A stretch of DNA of 64,000 bases from Epiperipatus broadwayi (GCA_028023455.1 JAQFVV010000063.1:4707081-4771080); one strand, 5' to 3'; shown: positions 1 through 11,830, counted from the first letter of the stretch. Notes: generated by a model not told the origin, from the sequence alone. Numbers and translations are program-made.

Positions 1-2414
1 TGTGTTCAAGTTAAACAAGAAGTTATTCTGTCATTCTTTCCATACATACACTCTCATATATATATATAATAGTTTTTAAAGAAAATACTGCTTTTTTGTG
101 TACAAGAAAGTCCAATCTTCCTTGTGTACATTAGGTGATAGATGATATGGGAACACCTATAAAATCACAATATATTTAGTTTATAGAAGATTTTAATTTT
201 CACAGTTTATATTTAAAGTTTATGTACTTTGTAAAGCTTTGGTAATGCTCTCAATATTAATATACAGTTTTAAATTTGATTCTCTTAACAATTTTGTAAA
301 GCAAATGCTTTTTTTACTGTAAGTTTTCGTACTAATTATCCTGATATTATTTTTTTACATCTCATCTATTCAGCATCTTGAGATAGGCAATATATTTGAG
401 ATATGTCAGTTATTTTACAAAATCATAATTTAGTAGACTATAACAATTATTTTTATAGACATTTTGTATTTAGCTGATTGTTTTTTTATACTGACTTTAA
501 AGTTACACAGTTGGGAGGAAATAACAATCCAAAAAAAAAAAAAGAGTCCTTAACTCATCATTTCTAATAATTTTATTCATAAAATTGAGCAATAGCATAG
601 TTATAAATACAAATGAATTACAATAATGCTCACAACTTAATCTACCATAGTAAGAAGCTGTTTCTCATGCCTGAATATTACTGGAAAATTAGAAATATCT
701 TCTTACCAAGTTATCTTTGCAGCTTTCATCTCTGAACTTGAATATGATGGCACTTGAATAACTTGTATCAAATAAACTGAAGCTGAATAAATAACATGTC
801 AGCCACATTCCTAATTATAATAAGCCAACTATCTATGATATTGATGTTATTTGATAAACATGTGATGATTGATTATAATCTGATAATTGCCAAATGTTTA
901 AAATTAATTTTTATACATATATCTACTAGTTTGTTTTAATTCACTTTTATGTTTACATTTATAATGTAAAACTCACATAAATCAAAATATTTTATGATGA
1001 TATAACATTGTTAAATTTAATTGAAAGATGATTTTAATTTATATTCCCCATAGTAAGATTTTATTTATATTGCAAATTCGTGTGCAAAGCTATCATATTA
1101 ATTTTTATCTTTACATCTTCTTAATATCATATATTTTAAAATTTGATTTTAGTGATGAAAGTAATTTCTGAATCCATTTTTTTTTCTTTAACTTTAAACA
1201 TGTTCCCAAATGAAAATATATTATTATTATTATTTTTCATGATTATTTTAAATATATTTCATAATTATATAAATAAATTATTGCTTTGTGTTTGTAGGAC
1301 ATGCGATTTTAAAATGTTTATAATACTTTTAACCCTTCTTTGCTCAGTGTATTATTATAACATCAATTTATATAATTATTATATAAAAGATTATCTAACT
1401 TATGGTACACTATGTAAATGGTATCAAAGAGACATTTTCATTTTAATATATATATATATAATAAGTGACTATTACTAGAATATATAATAAATAATTAAAA
1501 CTAACAACAATAAACGATATTTCTGCATAAAATTGTGATCTAATTTTAATGTAACTTTGATTTGTTAAAGCTAAAAACATAATCTCATTGACCAAAATAT
1601 TTCAAGGATTATGCTTATTATACTTATATAATTTTCTTGCATATATATATAAATTTAACTCAGCAAAATGCTAAACTCGTAATTACATTGGGTAAAAAAC
1701 AAAACATTAATGATAACAGTGTTAGCACAAACTAGTAAAACAAATACATAACTATAGTTTCATCTATAACATGGACCATTTAAAATATAAATAAAAAATA
1801 AACATACAAAATTTATCTTAAATTCCTTTATAAAAATACTCATAATTAAAATTACCCATTATACAAACAAGACTTACATTTTCTAAAATACATTTACAAA
1901 ATTATCCATAATCAAAATTTACCTTCAATTTGTAGAATTTATATTAAATAAAAATGTTTAAAGATTGGTAGCCTCAGTTAGATATCTATTAATCAAAGTT
2001 TCTAAGCATTTTTTTCAAATTATCATTCTCAAAAAAGACAATCTATGCCTGATCAAACAATATTGTAAGATTAATCTCATACTCATAAATATTCAAAGCT
2101 GAATAAGATGTTTATTTTTAACTATACTTTTATGAATTTTAACTTTTTCATTTAAACTTAATTTATTTTTTCTAAATTAAACCTTCATATAACTACATGG
2201 AATTTTATAAACACTTCTGGTGAATGCTCTTAATATGGATTATTATTTCTCTTTTTGTTAAGATTATTAGAATTCTTCATGTTTTGCTTTTGTTATTAAA
2301 AGTTCAATGATTTTAGTTACAGAAATAAATTATATAAAATAAAAAAAAATTGGGTTATTCAATATGTTATTCCTTCATTAATTTATTCTGTGTATGTTCC
2401 TCCTTTTTTTAAAA
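1..2414. other. A/T-rich DNA, nothing recognised
   Basis: Low-complexity A/T-rich sequence with poly-A, poly-T and short TA runs. One frame of about 110 codons near 1143-1478 is open, but it has strongly hydrophobic Ile/Leu/Tyr/Asn composition, as expected from random A/T-rich DNA, and resembles no family I know. I see no repeat, RNA gene or coding remnant that I can support. Confidence 0.6.
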
Positions 2415-2422
2415 AAAAATTC

Positions 2423-2460
2423 GGTTGTCATCTGATCCTTCATGTCAGTCGCTAGAGGCG
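2423..2460 (+). repeat. Left terminal inverted repeat of the Merlin element
   Basis: Pairs with 4862-4899 on the opposite strand. The first 15 bases are identical in both ends, and further matching blocks follow (TTC, TGTCAG, CTAGAGG). It is immediately preceded by the 8-bp duplication AAAAATTC. Confidence 0.85.
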
Positions 2461-2559
2461 TGACTTCTAATCAAAAACACATTAATATAACATTTCTGGG
2501 CCAGCGATTCTCTATTAATATTGATTTTTTTGTTTGTTTGTTTGTTTTTTTGTTTATAA

Positions 2560-3960
2560 AGTTTACTTTCTTTCGTTTCTGAATTATTTTTCCCAAATAA
2601 TATTTTTGACGATCATATAATAATAGTTGTTTTTTTTGGATTGCCAAAATTTAAGAGAGAACAGGTCTTTTTTGGTGTGTGTTCAAATAGTAATTTGTGT
2701 TTTTTTTTTTTAAATAGTATTACTGTTTTTGTAAAATTGGATTGCCGAAATTTAAGAAAGAATGGTTTTTTTTTGGATGGATCTTTAAATAATAATTGAC
2801 GTTACTTTGATAGGTTTCCATTTGATTGCCGAGAACAATTAGTGGGAGGGGTGTTTTTGTGTATGATTAAATAATAATTTACATTACTTTGATAGGTTTA
2901 CATTTGATTGCCGACAACAACTATCGGGAAAAGTGTTTTTTTTTTTTTGTGTGTGTGTGTGTGTGTGTATGTTTAATAAAAATTAAAAACCGTTACTTTT
3001 ATCAGTTTACATTTGATTAACGACCGATATGATTCCTTTCATTTATAAATTATGATTTTTGTTTCTTCGAATAAATATTTTTGACAATGGGACAATAATA
3101 GTTGTTGTTTGTTTAATTTTTATTGACAAAAGGTTGTTTTTCGGTGTAGTTTCAAATAGTAATTTGGGTTACATTTAAATAATAAGTTACTGTCTTACTT
3201 TGATTGGCTTACATTTGTTTGACACTAATTATTGGGAGGGGTGTTTTTTGTGTGTACGGTTGTAGACAACAATTATTGGGTGAAGGGGTGGGTTAACCAT
3301 TTAAACAATAGTAGTTTTAAGTTACGGTCTTACTTTGATTGGTTTACATTTGTTTGCCGATACTAATTATTGGGAGGGGTGTTTTTTTGTATGTACGATT
3401 GTAGACAACAATTATTGGGGAAAGGGGTGTAACTGTTTAAAGAATAGTAGTTTACGTTACTTTTAGCGGTGGTGTACATTTGATTGCTGACAATAATTAG
3501 TGAGAGGGGTGGGTGTTTTTGGATGATGATTAAATACTAATTTACCTTCCTTTTTATTTTACATTTGATTGCTGACAGTAATTATTTGGAGAAAGGGTTT
3601 TTTTTTGTGTGTGTATGTTTAAATCAAAATTGAAGTTACTTTTATTTATTACATTTGATTGACAACCAATTGACTTTTTTTTCGTTTATAAATTATTGTT
3701 TTGATTTCCTAAAAAACTAATATTTTTGACAATGGGACAATAATAGTTCTTAATTTGATTATTATTGACAAGAAAGGATCTTTTTTGGTGTATGTTTAAA
3801 TAGTAATTTGGGTTGTGTTTAAATAGTAATACTGTTTTTAAATAATAATTTTCGTTACTTTAATTTGTTTACATTTTATTGACAACAATTAGTGCGAGGG
3901 GTGTTTTTGTGTATTTTTAAATAATAATTTACATTTTTTGGTTAACAACAATTATTGTGT
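2560..3960 (+). repeat. Degenerate GT-rich tandem and higher-order repeats inside the Merlin element
   Basis: Units of about 80-120 bp recur, each carrying variants of TTACATTTGATTGCCGACAA, then AATTATTGGGAGGGGTGTTT, a T/G-rich stretch, and an A/T block like AAATAATAATTTACGTTACT. A longer higher-order unit is marked by AATATTTTTGACAATGGGAC at about 2600, 3075 and 3722. A TG dinucleotide run lies at about 2950-2968. No open reading frame survives. It occupies the place where the catalytic half of a Merlin transposase would be expected, so it looks like filler acquired or amplified inside the element. Confidence 0.75.
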
Positions 3961-3989
3961 GTGTATATTATGTTACTTTATTTATCAAT

Positions 3990-4300
3990 TTGGTTAATAC
4001 TATTTACTGGTAGACATTTCAATATCATTAATGGCATGCTGTACGGTCAACTCGTCATGGCTCTGGTAATGCAGCAAATGTAAAGACTTGACGAATGGCA
4101 TTTGAAATGCCTTTTCGTAGTGCACATTTCTTTCGGCAAGAACGAGACTTACAAATGAAAGTCCAAAGATCTTTATGGACCTCAAGTCTCATACATTTGC
4201 TGCACAAACATCTTTTTTTCTTTCAGCAGGATGTTTTTCTGCTGTAGAAATGTTACAGCACTGACGGCTTCCATGTCTGGCAATTCCCATCTTTTCATAA
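3990..4300 (-). pseudogene. Merlin/IS1595-like transposase, N-terminal fragments with frameshifts
   Basis: Read on the minus strand from an ATG at 4298, three frames give consecutive pieces of a plausible N-terminus. First comes an A-x-x-FLQQ-x-x-(I/L)-L segment. Next is a zinc-ribbon-like stretch around 4109-4160 reading WTFICKSRSCRKKCALRKG. Last is SLHLLHYQSHDELTVQHAI followed by NDIEMSTSK at 4000-4090. Merlin/IS1016 transposases have this order: FLQ-x-x-G-L-L, then W-x-C-x-x-C-RKK-x-SLR-x-G, then a helix-rich stretch leading into TVVDWY. The DDE catalytic domain is absent; the frame meets a stop and runs into GT-rich repeats. At least two frameshifts separate the pieces, so no functional protein is made. 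The family assignment rests on recognised motifs, not on a search. Confidence 0.65.
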
Positions 4301-4670
4301 TTTCTGTTTTCGAATTTGCCATACTTTTTGTCTTTGAAAATTTCTTGCTGAACGTGACTCAAAGCGTGATCTTTAAACTATTACCCTAACCCATCATAAT
4401 TGAAAATTTAGGAGGAATATAAATTTATGAGAAACAATCAAGATACTGTTAAAATTATTAAAATGTAACAGTACATCAATTCATCTTAAAAAAAAAAGGT
4501 ACCAATGAAAATTTAAATACTTTTGACACGATCAAATTAATACACCCTCGTACAATATTGTTACATCAAATACATAACACAGCATTACAATATAGTGTGT
4601 GACACAAACAACTATGGTATTTTCCTCTGCTTTTAGCATCGGAAAAAGCCACACCGTTAGCTGCTAAGCC

Positions 4671-4830
4671 GAGTTAACATTCTTTCTAGATTTTATCGTA
4701 GAAAGAAGACTTAACTCCGAGTTAACAGTCTACCTTTTAGCATAGAAGGAAGACTTAACTCTGAGTTAACAATATTTCTAGGATTTATTTTAGAAAGAAT
4801 GCTTAAAGGCTTGGGTGCGGCTGCAGAAAC
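4671..4830 (+). repeat. Subterminal tandem hairpin repeats of the Merlin element
   Basis: Three diverged copies of a 44-48 bp unit start with GAGTTAAC at 4671, 4719 and 4763. Each holds a short self-complementary arm pair such as TTCTTTCTA...TAGAAAGAA, then GACTTAACTC, which itself pairs with GAGTTAAC. A further small palindrome (TTTCTAGAAATT, near 4840) follows before the right TIR. Subterminal repeats are often transposase binding sites in DNA transposons; that role is inferred here. Confidence 0.7.
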
Positions 4831-4861
4831 GGCATATTTCTAGAAATTTAGCTAGAAATCC

Positions 4862-4899
4862 CACCTCTAGTGGCTGACACGAAAGATCAGATGACAACC
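4862..4899 (-). repeat. Right terminal inverted repeat of the Merlin element
   Basis: Reverse complement of the left end, ending in GATGACAACC and followed directly by the second copy of AAAAATTC at 4900-4907. Confidence 0.85.
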
Positions 4900-5166
4900 A
4901 AAAATTCTATTAATAATGATTATAAATTTTAAAGTTATCTGTTAAATGTATCAATGAGTGTTTGTTCATAAGTGATAAAAGAAAGTTGGGTAAACTTTTT
5001 AATTCTTTGAAAAACTTTTACTCTTCTATTAAATTTACTACAAGGGCCTTCCTGAAGTATTTAGAGTTTTTAATAGTTTAAAATTTCTGGATTTATTGGT
5101 TGAAAGAAATAGAATAATTGATGTATTGTAATAATTTTGCTAAAGAAAGAATTTAAGAAATAGTTT

Positions 5167-5246
5167 AAGCGTTGGCTGCTTAGTGGTTAGCATAGCTGCC
5201 TTCCAAGCAGGTGGCCCAGGTTTCCTTCCCAGTCAATGCTTTAACA
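5167..5246 (+). repeat. tRNA-derived SINE (family 1), copy 1
   Basis: About 80 bp of tRNA-like sequence followed by an A-rich tail (GGAAAAAGAAAG). The A-box-like GGCTGCTTAGTGGTTAGC and an anticodon-like arm CTGC-CTTCCAA-GCAG are clear. The B box is degraded (GGTTTCCTTCCC). The ends AAGCGTT and AATGCTT can still form most of an acceptor-like stem. It belongs to a family of seven loci here. An open frame running through it is incidental. Confidence 0.75.
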
Positions 5247-6229
5247 TATGGAAAAAGAAAGAATTTAAAAAATACAATATAGCTGCAGACTCCACAAACT
5301 ATGCTGTATCATATTATGCTTTTTTACATTATATGCTATCCAAAGAAAAGTGTAAACAAATAAACAAAAATGCAAATAAATAAAAAACAACTAAAATTCA
5401 CATCATTTATGATATAAAATAACTATTTTTCCTTCTCTGAGTATTATATATGATCGTGTTTAAAAAAAAGTAAAATTTGTAAATAAATTTTACAATATGC
5501 CAGTAATTGTTCCTCTTTTCTCCATTTTAGAGTGCGATACACGATTATAATTATTATCAAAAATTTTTTGGCTTATGTCAAAAGCACATATATTTTATTC
5601 TTCTACTCTTTCTAAACTTGATTGCATTAATTATACAATAAAATATTTTCTGCTAAAAACTTAATTTTTTTTAAAAACATACTAAAAGTTGATATTGACT
5701 TAAAAAGAACAAAGCAATTAAAAAAGATTTTAAATTACTTGATGTAATAAGAGCAATATTATGTTTCTATAAGTCAAAAAAAGTTATTGAAAAAAAGTCA
5801 TCCAGAGGGTATTTAATAGAAATAATAGCAGTTTCACTATTTATTTTATTTTAAAAATAAAAATATGGAAGTTTTTCTTTTCTTATTCTTATTGCTTCAG
5901 TGAATGCATGATATATATGAAAATGTGTTCCCTCAATTTATTATTAATATATTATTTTTAATTTTTTATTTATATATACTATACATATACATTATATAGG
6001 CATACTATATTATTGCAGTTCAATAAACAATACATATTCTATTCTAATCAATGTGTGCTAACAAAATGTAGCTCTTATATGCTATATACATTTGTACACA
6101 GAGTTTGGAATAAAATAGAGCATAATTTGTAGTTACACTGTATAATTAAACCTGATATTTATCAAATTAATTTATACAAAGTCAGTGTTCTCAATTTTTG
6201 CTATAAAAATAAAAAATTGAACTAATATA
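5247..6229. other. A/T-rich DNA, nothing recognised
   Basis: No coding signal, RNA gene or repeat found by eye. Long A/T runs, including TA-rich stretches around 5930-6010. Confidence 0.5.
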
Positions 6230-6905
6230 TATTTATCTAATATATAACTATTAAGTAGAAAATCTGAATTTTTTAGATATTCACATGTCTTCCAATTCAG
6301 ATATCTTACTAAGATAGCCATATGGAACTGAACTAAGTTTAGATACACCATATGTTAATAGCTTTAGCAATATAAAATCATCAAAATCTTAATAGCAAAA
6401 AATAAAATTACAAAAAATCTAATGCTTGAATATCATCCTAGCACATCACACACAATGCCAGTAGCAGAAACCAGCCAGGGGTTGGGGATATTGTTAAGAG
6501 TTTATTTTGCGAGCTCTATATATAACATTTGTAAATACAAGCTTATTAAATTAGATCATGTGACACCTGACTTGATTTTTTTTGTAATTTTATTTTTTGC
6601 TATTAAGGCGTTCACAATTTTATATTACTAAGCTATTAATATATGGTGTATTTGAACTTAGTTCAGTCCCATATAGCTATTTAAGTTAGATAGCTGGATT
6701 GGAAGACATATGGATGTCTGAAAATTTCAGATTTTCTATTTAATAGTCATACATTAGATAAAGTGCTTGTCCTTGTATTTTTAATCTAATACTTGAATAT
6801 CCTAGCACCTCACTGACAACGCCAGTAGCAGAAACTGGTCTGGGATTGAGGATATTCCCAAAGCTTATTAAGAGCTTATTGTGCGAGCTCTATATATAAC
6901 ATATA
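6230..6905. repeat. Palindromic interspersed repeat, family A, cluster 1
   Basis: A unit of about 370 bp is present once in forward orientation (about 6412-6780). It starts again at about 6782-6905 and is present as an inverted partial copy at about 6240-6408. Diagnostic pieces are TATTAAGTAGAAAATCTGAA with its inverse TTCAGATTTTCTATTTAATA, GCGAGCTCTATATATAACAT (twice), and CCTAGCACCTCAC-type segments before GCCAGTAGCAGAAAC. The 69-codon open frame at 6422-6631 lies wholly in the repeat and is not a gene. The same family recurs at 47265-48243. The class is unknown; the head-to-head structure suggests a fold-back or MITE-type element. Confidence 0.65.
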
Positions 6906-8910
6906 AAATGTTAATATTTATTTATAAAAGTCAAATATTCACTTATGTAAAATAAACATTAAATATAATAAAAATAATGATTTAATAGATTAGTAAGCAA
7001 CTTTTAAAACGTGTTGCAACAAAAATGTAATTACAGTATATTGATTATTAAGCCTTAATGCAACATAAAACTAAATAAGATTAAAATCAATATTTTATAT
7101 AAGAAATAAAATAGCATTCTTATAGTGTGTGTGTGTGCTTTATATTTAAAGAAAAAATTAAAATGGATTCTGGGCGTATATCGTTGATATAAATTTAGAA
7201 TTTATTTAATAACCCAGAATTGATGAATATCATATAATCATCCATTAATAACCAAGTTTGTTAAGAAATATTCAGTAATGGAGATTTTTAAAATAATATA
7301 TTACTTAACATATTTAAAACATTGCTCCAAAATCAAGTTTTTTTGAAGAATTAGTAAAACTTTTTTAACGATATGCAGGAAACGATGTGGAAAAAGAAAT
7401 AAATGTTTTCCACATTAATATTATCTTTAAATAAAGTTTTGAAAAAATAATTTAATGATTAATATGTGCATGTTTACTGAAGAAAAAATTTAAGCTTCAT
7501 TTTAATGCTGAAACATTAATAATGTTGCCAAGTTAAAACTATTGTAATTATTAATGGCTAAGTATAATTAATTATAAGTCTGATATGACTGATAGTTAGG
7601 TAATCCTGTATAAATTACGCTTTTATTTAATGTAGATTTGCCTACAATTTGATTAATTAAATCTAAAAAATGCAATGTAGAGAAAATGTGGATGAAAGAA
7701 TACACACATTGAATAAAAGGAAAAAAAATGTTTATAATAGACTTATTTTTGAAGATACTATAACATGTAAAAAAAAATAAAAACCCGAGTTCAAATTTGT
7801 TTCAAATTTATTAATAAATTTAGAATATTATAACTTCTTTATTAATAAAAATAATATTTATAATTATTTTAAAAGTCAAATTAGATATAGATAAATGAAG
7901 CATAATCTATGAGACAAAAAATATTTAATATACTTAAATATTTCAGTAGAAGAAAATGTTTAATTAATTTTAAATGCCAAGTTTAATCTTTTAATCAAAT
8001 TTATTTATTTTATTGAGACGTTATCTGTTTGCTATTTATTATTTGGTCATAATTTTAGGAAAGTTATTTTCTGATTTATTAAACAAATACAATTTTTACA
8101 AGTCAGATTTGACCAAACAAAGAAAAGAAGCACATGAAGAAAAAAGGTGAAGTAAGATGAATACAAAATATAGTAACTAAAATAAAAAAAAATAACTTTT
8201 ATCTAGAAGACAAGTATATTACTAGGCTTGTTTTATACGATGTTTAGTTACATGATTGGTATTTATTCATGAATAATATTTATTTACAATTCTATAATGA
8301 TTTCAAAAGTATATTTACAAAGAAGTGCTTTAATTTTCTATAATTATTTAATACATGAATTTCTTATAACTTTCTTTTATTTTTATTTAATAAATTTAAT
8401 TCCAAATATTTTAATCATTTGGTGGTGCTCAAAGTGGGTTATGTAGATTAGATTATGCAGTCAATTTTCAAGGCAATACATGGATGGATATTATCTAGAA
8501 AGAATGTGACTGCAGATATATCCTAATTTTGATTATTTTATGATAAAAGGACATGATGATATTATATATGCATAATGGCATATAGTCAAGGTCTGCTATA
8601 TCATACTGTATTTAAAATGTGAACTTATTCTTGTATAGAAGTAGTCTGATTTTATATTTATATATTGTGATTTGTTTGTTTCTAAAGCTTAAATACATTT
8701 ACAATGAAAATCATTTTTTTCTCACAAGGAAGTCAGGTACTCCAAGCTTCTTGTTTGACTATTTGAAGATTTATTCTGCCTGAAACATATATACAAGGAG
8801 AGAGAGTGACCAAAAATTTTTAAACTAGGATATAGTTTCCAATACAACAGATTTTAAATGATGTGTTTTAAATTTGAAATTTGAAAATAACATTTCACTT
8901 TTAATCCAGT
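6906..8910. other. A/T-rich DNA, nothing recognised
   Basis: Long A/T-rich stretch with scattered poly-A and a short GT run at about 7124-7137. No gene or element identified. Confidence 0.5.
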
Positions 8911-9034
8911 AATGATCAATTTGTATAACCTTGACCATTCCAATAATCGATTTGTATAAGCTTGACCACTCCATTGATCAATTTGTATAACCCTGACCAT
9001 TCCAATGATTGATTTGTATAACCTAGACCATTCC
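8911..9034 (+). repeat. 31-bp minisatellite, four copies
   Basis: Four consecutive 31-bp units start at 8911, 8942, 8973 and 9004. The consensus is close to AATGATCAATTTGTATAACC followed by TTGACCATTCC, with 2-5 differences per copy. Because 31 is not a multiple of three, the apparent minus-strand 60-codon frame across it (repeated WSRLYK/WSGQAY) is an artefact of the array. Confidence 0.9.
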
Positions 9035-10605
9035 ATTGCAATTGACTATATTATATTGTAGTTACTAAAAGATTGTATTTAGATATACTAATAATGGCTG
9101 TATCATAAGCTATTAGAACAACATTAGTTTAAATAGGATTCCATACAATTGACACCTCTAATTTGAATATTTAAAATAATTGAATCTAATCATATAGCCA
9201 AACTAAATAATCAACCAAGTAAAATATCAGACACAAGTTATAAGTCCAATGAACAAATAACTAATAACACTTTCTACCTTTGGAGTATATCAATTAAAAT
9301 TAAGAAAAGTGACAGAGAATTTCCTGTTGGATAATTAATCATGCAGATGTATTGCAAATTGTTCTATGATTACATTCTCTTTGCATGATGTTTAATATCC
9401 CTACATATGATTATTAAATACAAAAGTCATTTTTTTCCCTGGTAAAAAGAATCCAAATACATTTAAAAATACGAATGTTTAAGCATATATCTTAACGAAC
9501 TGATGCCATTAAATTCAACTTACAAAATATTCAACTCTAAAACATGTCAGTAATAATATTTGTTATTTCTGACATGCATTTTAGTAAGCAAAATTGCATA
9601 AATTATGGTGATTCTAAACCTTTCCCAGTTGTCAATTTATCTTTAATTATTAACCAATATCATAAGTGAGGTAAAAAATTTAGGTAAATGAAATGTGTGA
9701 ATCATAAAAATTAATCACACATTTTCATAATACAAGTATACAATAAAAAGAGAGACAAGTCCCTATCTTGTGTGAATATATTTCCACCAAGTGGTTTGTG
9801 TCAATGTTGTAAGGGCAACAAATTTGACATTTAAGCTATCTATATATACTGAACAATGATAAAAATGTGTAAGAAATTGTGATCTAGGCCATCTGATGAG
9901 TATTAGTTCAGCATGAAATGTTTAACTCAGGGATTATACATGTTTTAACAGGTCTTTGGTCATATATTTATGATTATACTACTCCATAAAGTGTAAAAAG
10001 TGGATAGAAATTAGTTCCTATCTTGTGTAAGACTAGTGTAGTGAAAATTATAATACAGAAATATTATTCATTAAGCAGACCAGATATTACTCTATTTTTA
10101 AGTACATTTTTTAATGAACAGTTAAGGCAATTTATTGAGAAAATAATAGTTAACATACAAATAATGAAATAATTTAATAAATGCAATTTCCATGACTTAA
10201 GCTTATATAACATTATTCAAATTTCAAATAAAACTAGTGCCAATAATAATTATAATCTAGTAAAAAGTGTTTTGTTCCTTTTCTGGACACAAATAAGTAA
10301 AATAAATACATAACTTTACAACTTGTGCAAACATAAAAGTTATTAATCTAAAGAAATATTAAGTTAATTAATATTAGAAACAGTATATTTCAATATTCAT
10401 CTCTTAAACTCAACCTTCTCTCATTATCAAAAAAAAAAAAATGCAATAATAAAAAATATCAGTAATATTTTTTCCAGTGCACTTTTTTATTTTGTATACC
10501 AATGCAAGCTTAAATACAATTATATATAAAATTACAAAATTATTTTACAAAAATGATAAATGAGAATATTAAACTTTTTTTTTTGTTTGGGCATGCATTT
10601 ATATA
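9035..10605. other. A/T-rich DNA, nothing recognised
   Basis: No coding remnant, RNA gene or repeat seen; poly-A near 10430. Confidence 0.5.
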
Positions 10606-10877
10606 TTGAACTATTTCCATTATCTAATATGTGTATTGAATGTCTTTAGAAAAATTTAACTGAATTTAAATATTCCAAATACATTCAACAGTTAGTAATA
10701 ACACACAGGCTAGTATATACACAATGTTTTGAGAGGTGTTATTCTTTTCTCTTGTTCAGGTGTTGCTGACCTGAGTAGTGACAGTACTAGTGTAGGGTTC
10801 AAACCAAGACCTTGAGATTCTTGAATATTGAATTTTAAAGTAATGTTCTAACCAACTGAGTCATTCTGTATCAAATA
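10606..10877 (-). repeat. tRNA-derived SINE (family B), copy 1
   Basis: On the minus strand the 5' end (10877 side) reads GACTCAGTTGGTTAGAACAT, an A box like that of many tRNAs, then about 45 bases later GGTTTGAACCC, a good B box. The body continues for about 150 bp through TGTGTTATTACTAACTGTTG to a tail ending GATAATGGAAATAGTTC. Other copies: 25672-25968, a partial copy at 52905-53100, and a fold-back dimer of the tail at 46875-47167. The distance between boxes is longer than in a mature tRNA, so this is a SINE head rather than a tRNA gene. Confidence 0.75.
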
Positions 10878-11439
10878 TCCATTGGACTGGAAAAAAATGT
10901 AAATTGAGACAATTACTATTGAACAAATGGGTTAGAAAATGTTAGAGATATTTAATAGTGATTACTGCAGTCCTTAGTAAAAGAATTATATATTTCTTTT
11001 TTTTTTATTATTTAATATTTAAACAAGATTCTTTTCAACATTTTTATTTTATTTTCTAATAAAAATTGTAAAAAAATTTTTAAAAATGACATGAGAATGT
11101 CAATAGGGCTCTGCTCTCTATTAAATATTAAATATCTATAAAGAGAAAGAATCATTCTGTTAGTAAAAACAATTTATAAATTTCTGTAATTAAAATTAAA
11201 GATTTTTCTAGTTCACTAACCTTCGCAATCTGTATTAAATGAAGTTTAAAATTTATTTCCATTAAATGGATAGTTCAGAACTTTGAAAATAAGAAAGAAA
11301 AGCATTTGTTTTGAAATATGGACATATGTACTTTTCTACTAAAGTGTAAATAGTGGAAGTACAGATTTACTATAAATAAATAATAAAAGAGCAAAATACA
11401 AATAATTTAAATTTATTACACCTAAAAAGATGACATTAT

Positions 11440-11830
11440 AAGATAGAGGACTTTTATATTGATGTATAAAATGCCCATTAATGGATAAAATAAATGTAAT
11501 AATTGTTATAAGAGATTATAATACTAACACAGAAAAATATTTAAAATATAAAAATGTAATGAATAAATTTAGACATGAGATTGAAAATGAAAGAAAACAT
11601 AGACATAAACTATTTGCAGAAAAAAAATGATATTTTAAAAATCTAGACTAAAAAGAAATTCAATATGGAAGCTATTAAAATAAAAACATACAGAAGTTAG
11701 ATTATATTTTGATTAATATCAAATTTGTATTTAAAACTTATGTGCTTAAGAGCTTCAACATTGGAAGTGATCAAAAATTGCTGGTTAGTAAACTTTAGTA
11801 AAATAATTAATGCCATTACCCCCTAGAAAC
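11440..11830 (+). pseudogene. LINE AP-endonuclease domain, decayed fragment
   Basis: Plus-strand frames, with several frameshifts and stops, spell the end of an apurinic-type endonuclease domain of a non-LTR retrotransposon. VIIVIRDYNTNT corresponds to the (V/I)-GDFNA motif, with the glycine changed to Arg. Then comes an N-E-x-x-x-R-x-x-L-F-A-E-x-N-like stretch, then LDYILINIKFVFKT and FNIGSDQKLLVSKL, which match the family's (I/L)DYIL and GSDH-x-L-V-x-A-K-L motifs (SDH has become SDQ). In an intact LINE this domain nicks the target DNA and would be followed by a reverse transcriptase, which I cannot find downstream. The fragment is old and non-functional. Confidence 0.6.

Larger units (their letters stand above)
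2423..4899 (-). mobile_element. Merlin (IS1016-like) DNA transposon, defective
   Basis: A 2,477-bp element bounded by terminal inverted repeats of about 38 bp (2423-2460 and 4862-4899) that begin GGTTGTCATCTGATC and differ at about five positions. It is flanked on both sides by the same 8 bp, AAAAATTC (2415-2422 and 4900-4907). An 8-9 bp target duplication and TIRs starting with GG are what is known for the Merlin superfamily. Inside, on the minus strand at about 3990-4300, lie broken pieces resembling a Merlin/IS1595-type transposase. The catalytic C-terminal part is missing and its place is taken by GT-rich degenerate repeats (2560-3960). The element could therefore move only with transposase supplied in trans. 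Ends and TSD are directly visible; the superfamily call rests on TSD length, the end dinucleotide and the protein remnant. Confidence 0.8.

Noticed and set aside
1143-1478. 111-codon plus-strand open frame
   Set aside because: Hydrophobic, Ile/Leu/Tyr/Asn-rich composition expected of random A/T-rich DNA; first ATG is at 1155; no motif, signal or neighbour supports a gene.
8911-9034. CRISPR-like array
   Set aside because: Units are contiguous with no unique spacers, and the sequence is eukaryotic.
8854-9036. Minus-strand frame with repeated peptide motif
   Set aside because: Generated by the 31-bp minisatellite; the unit is not a multiple of three.
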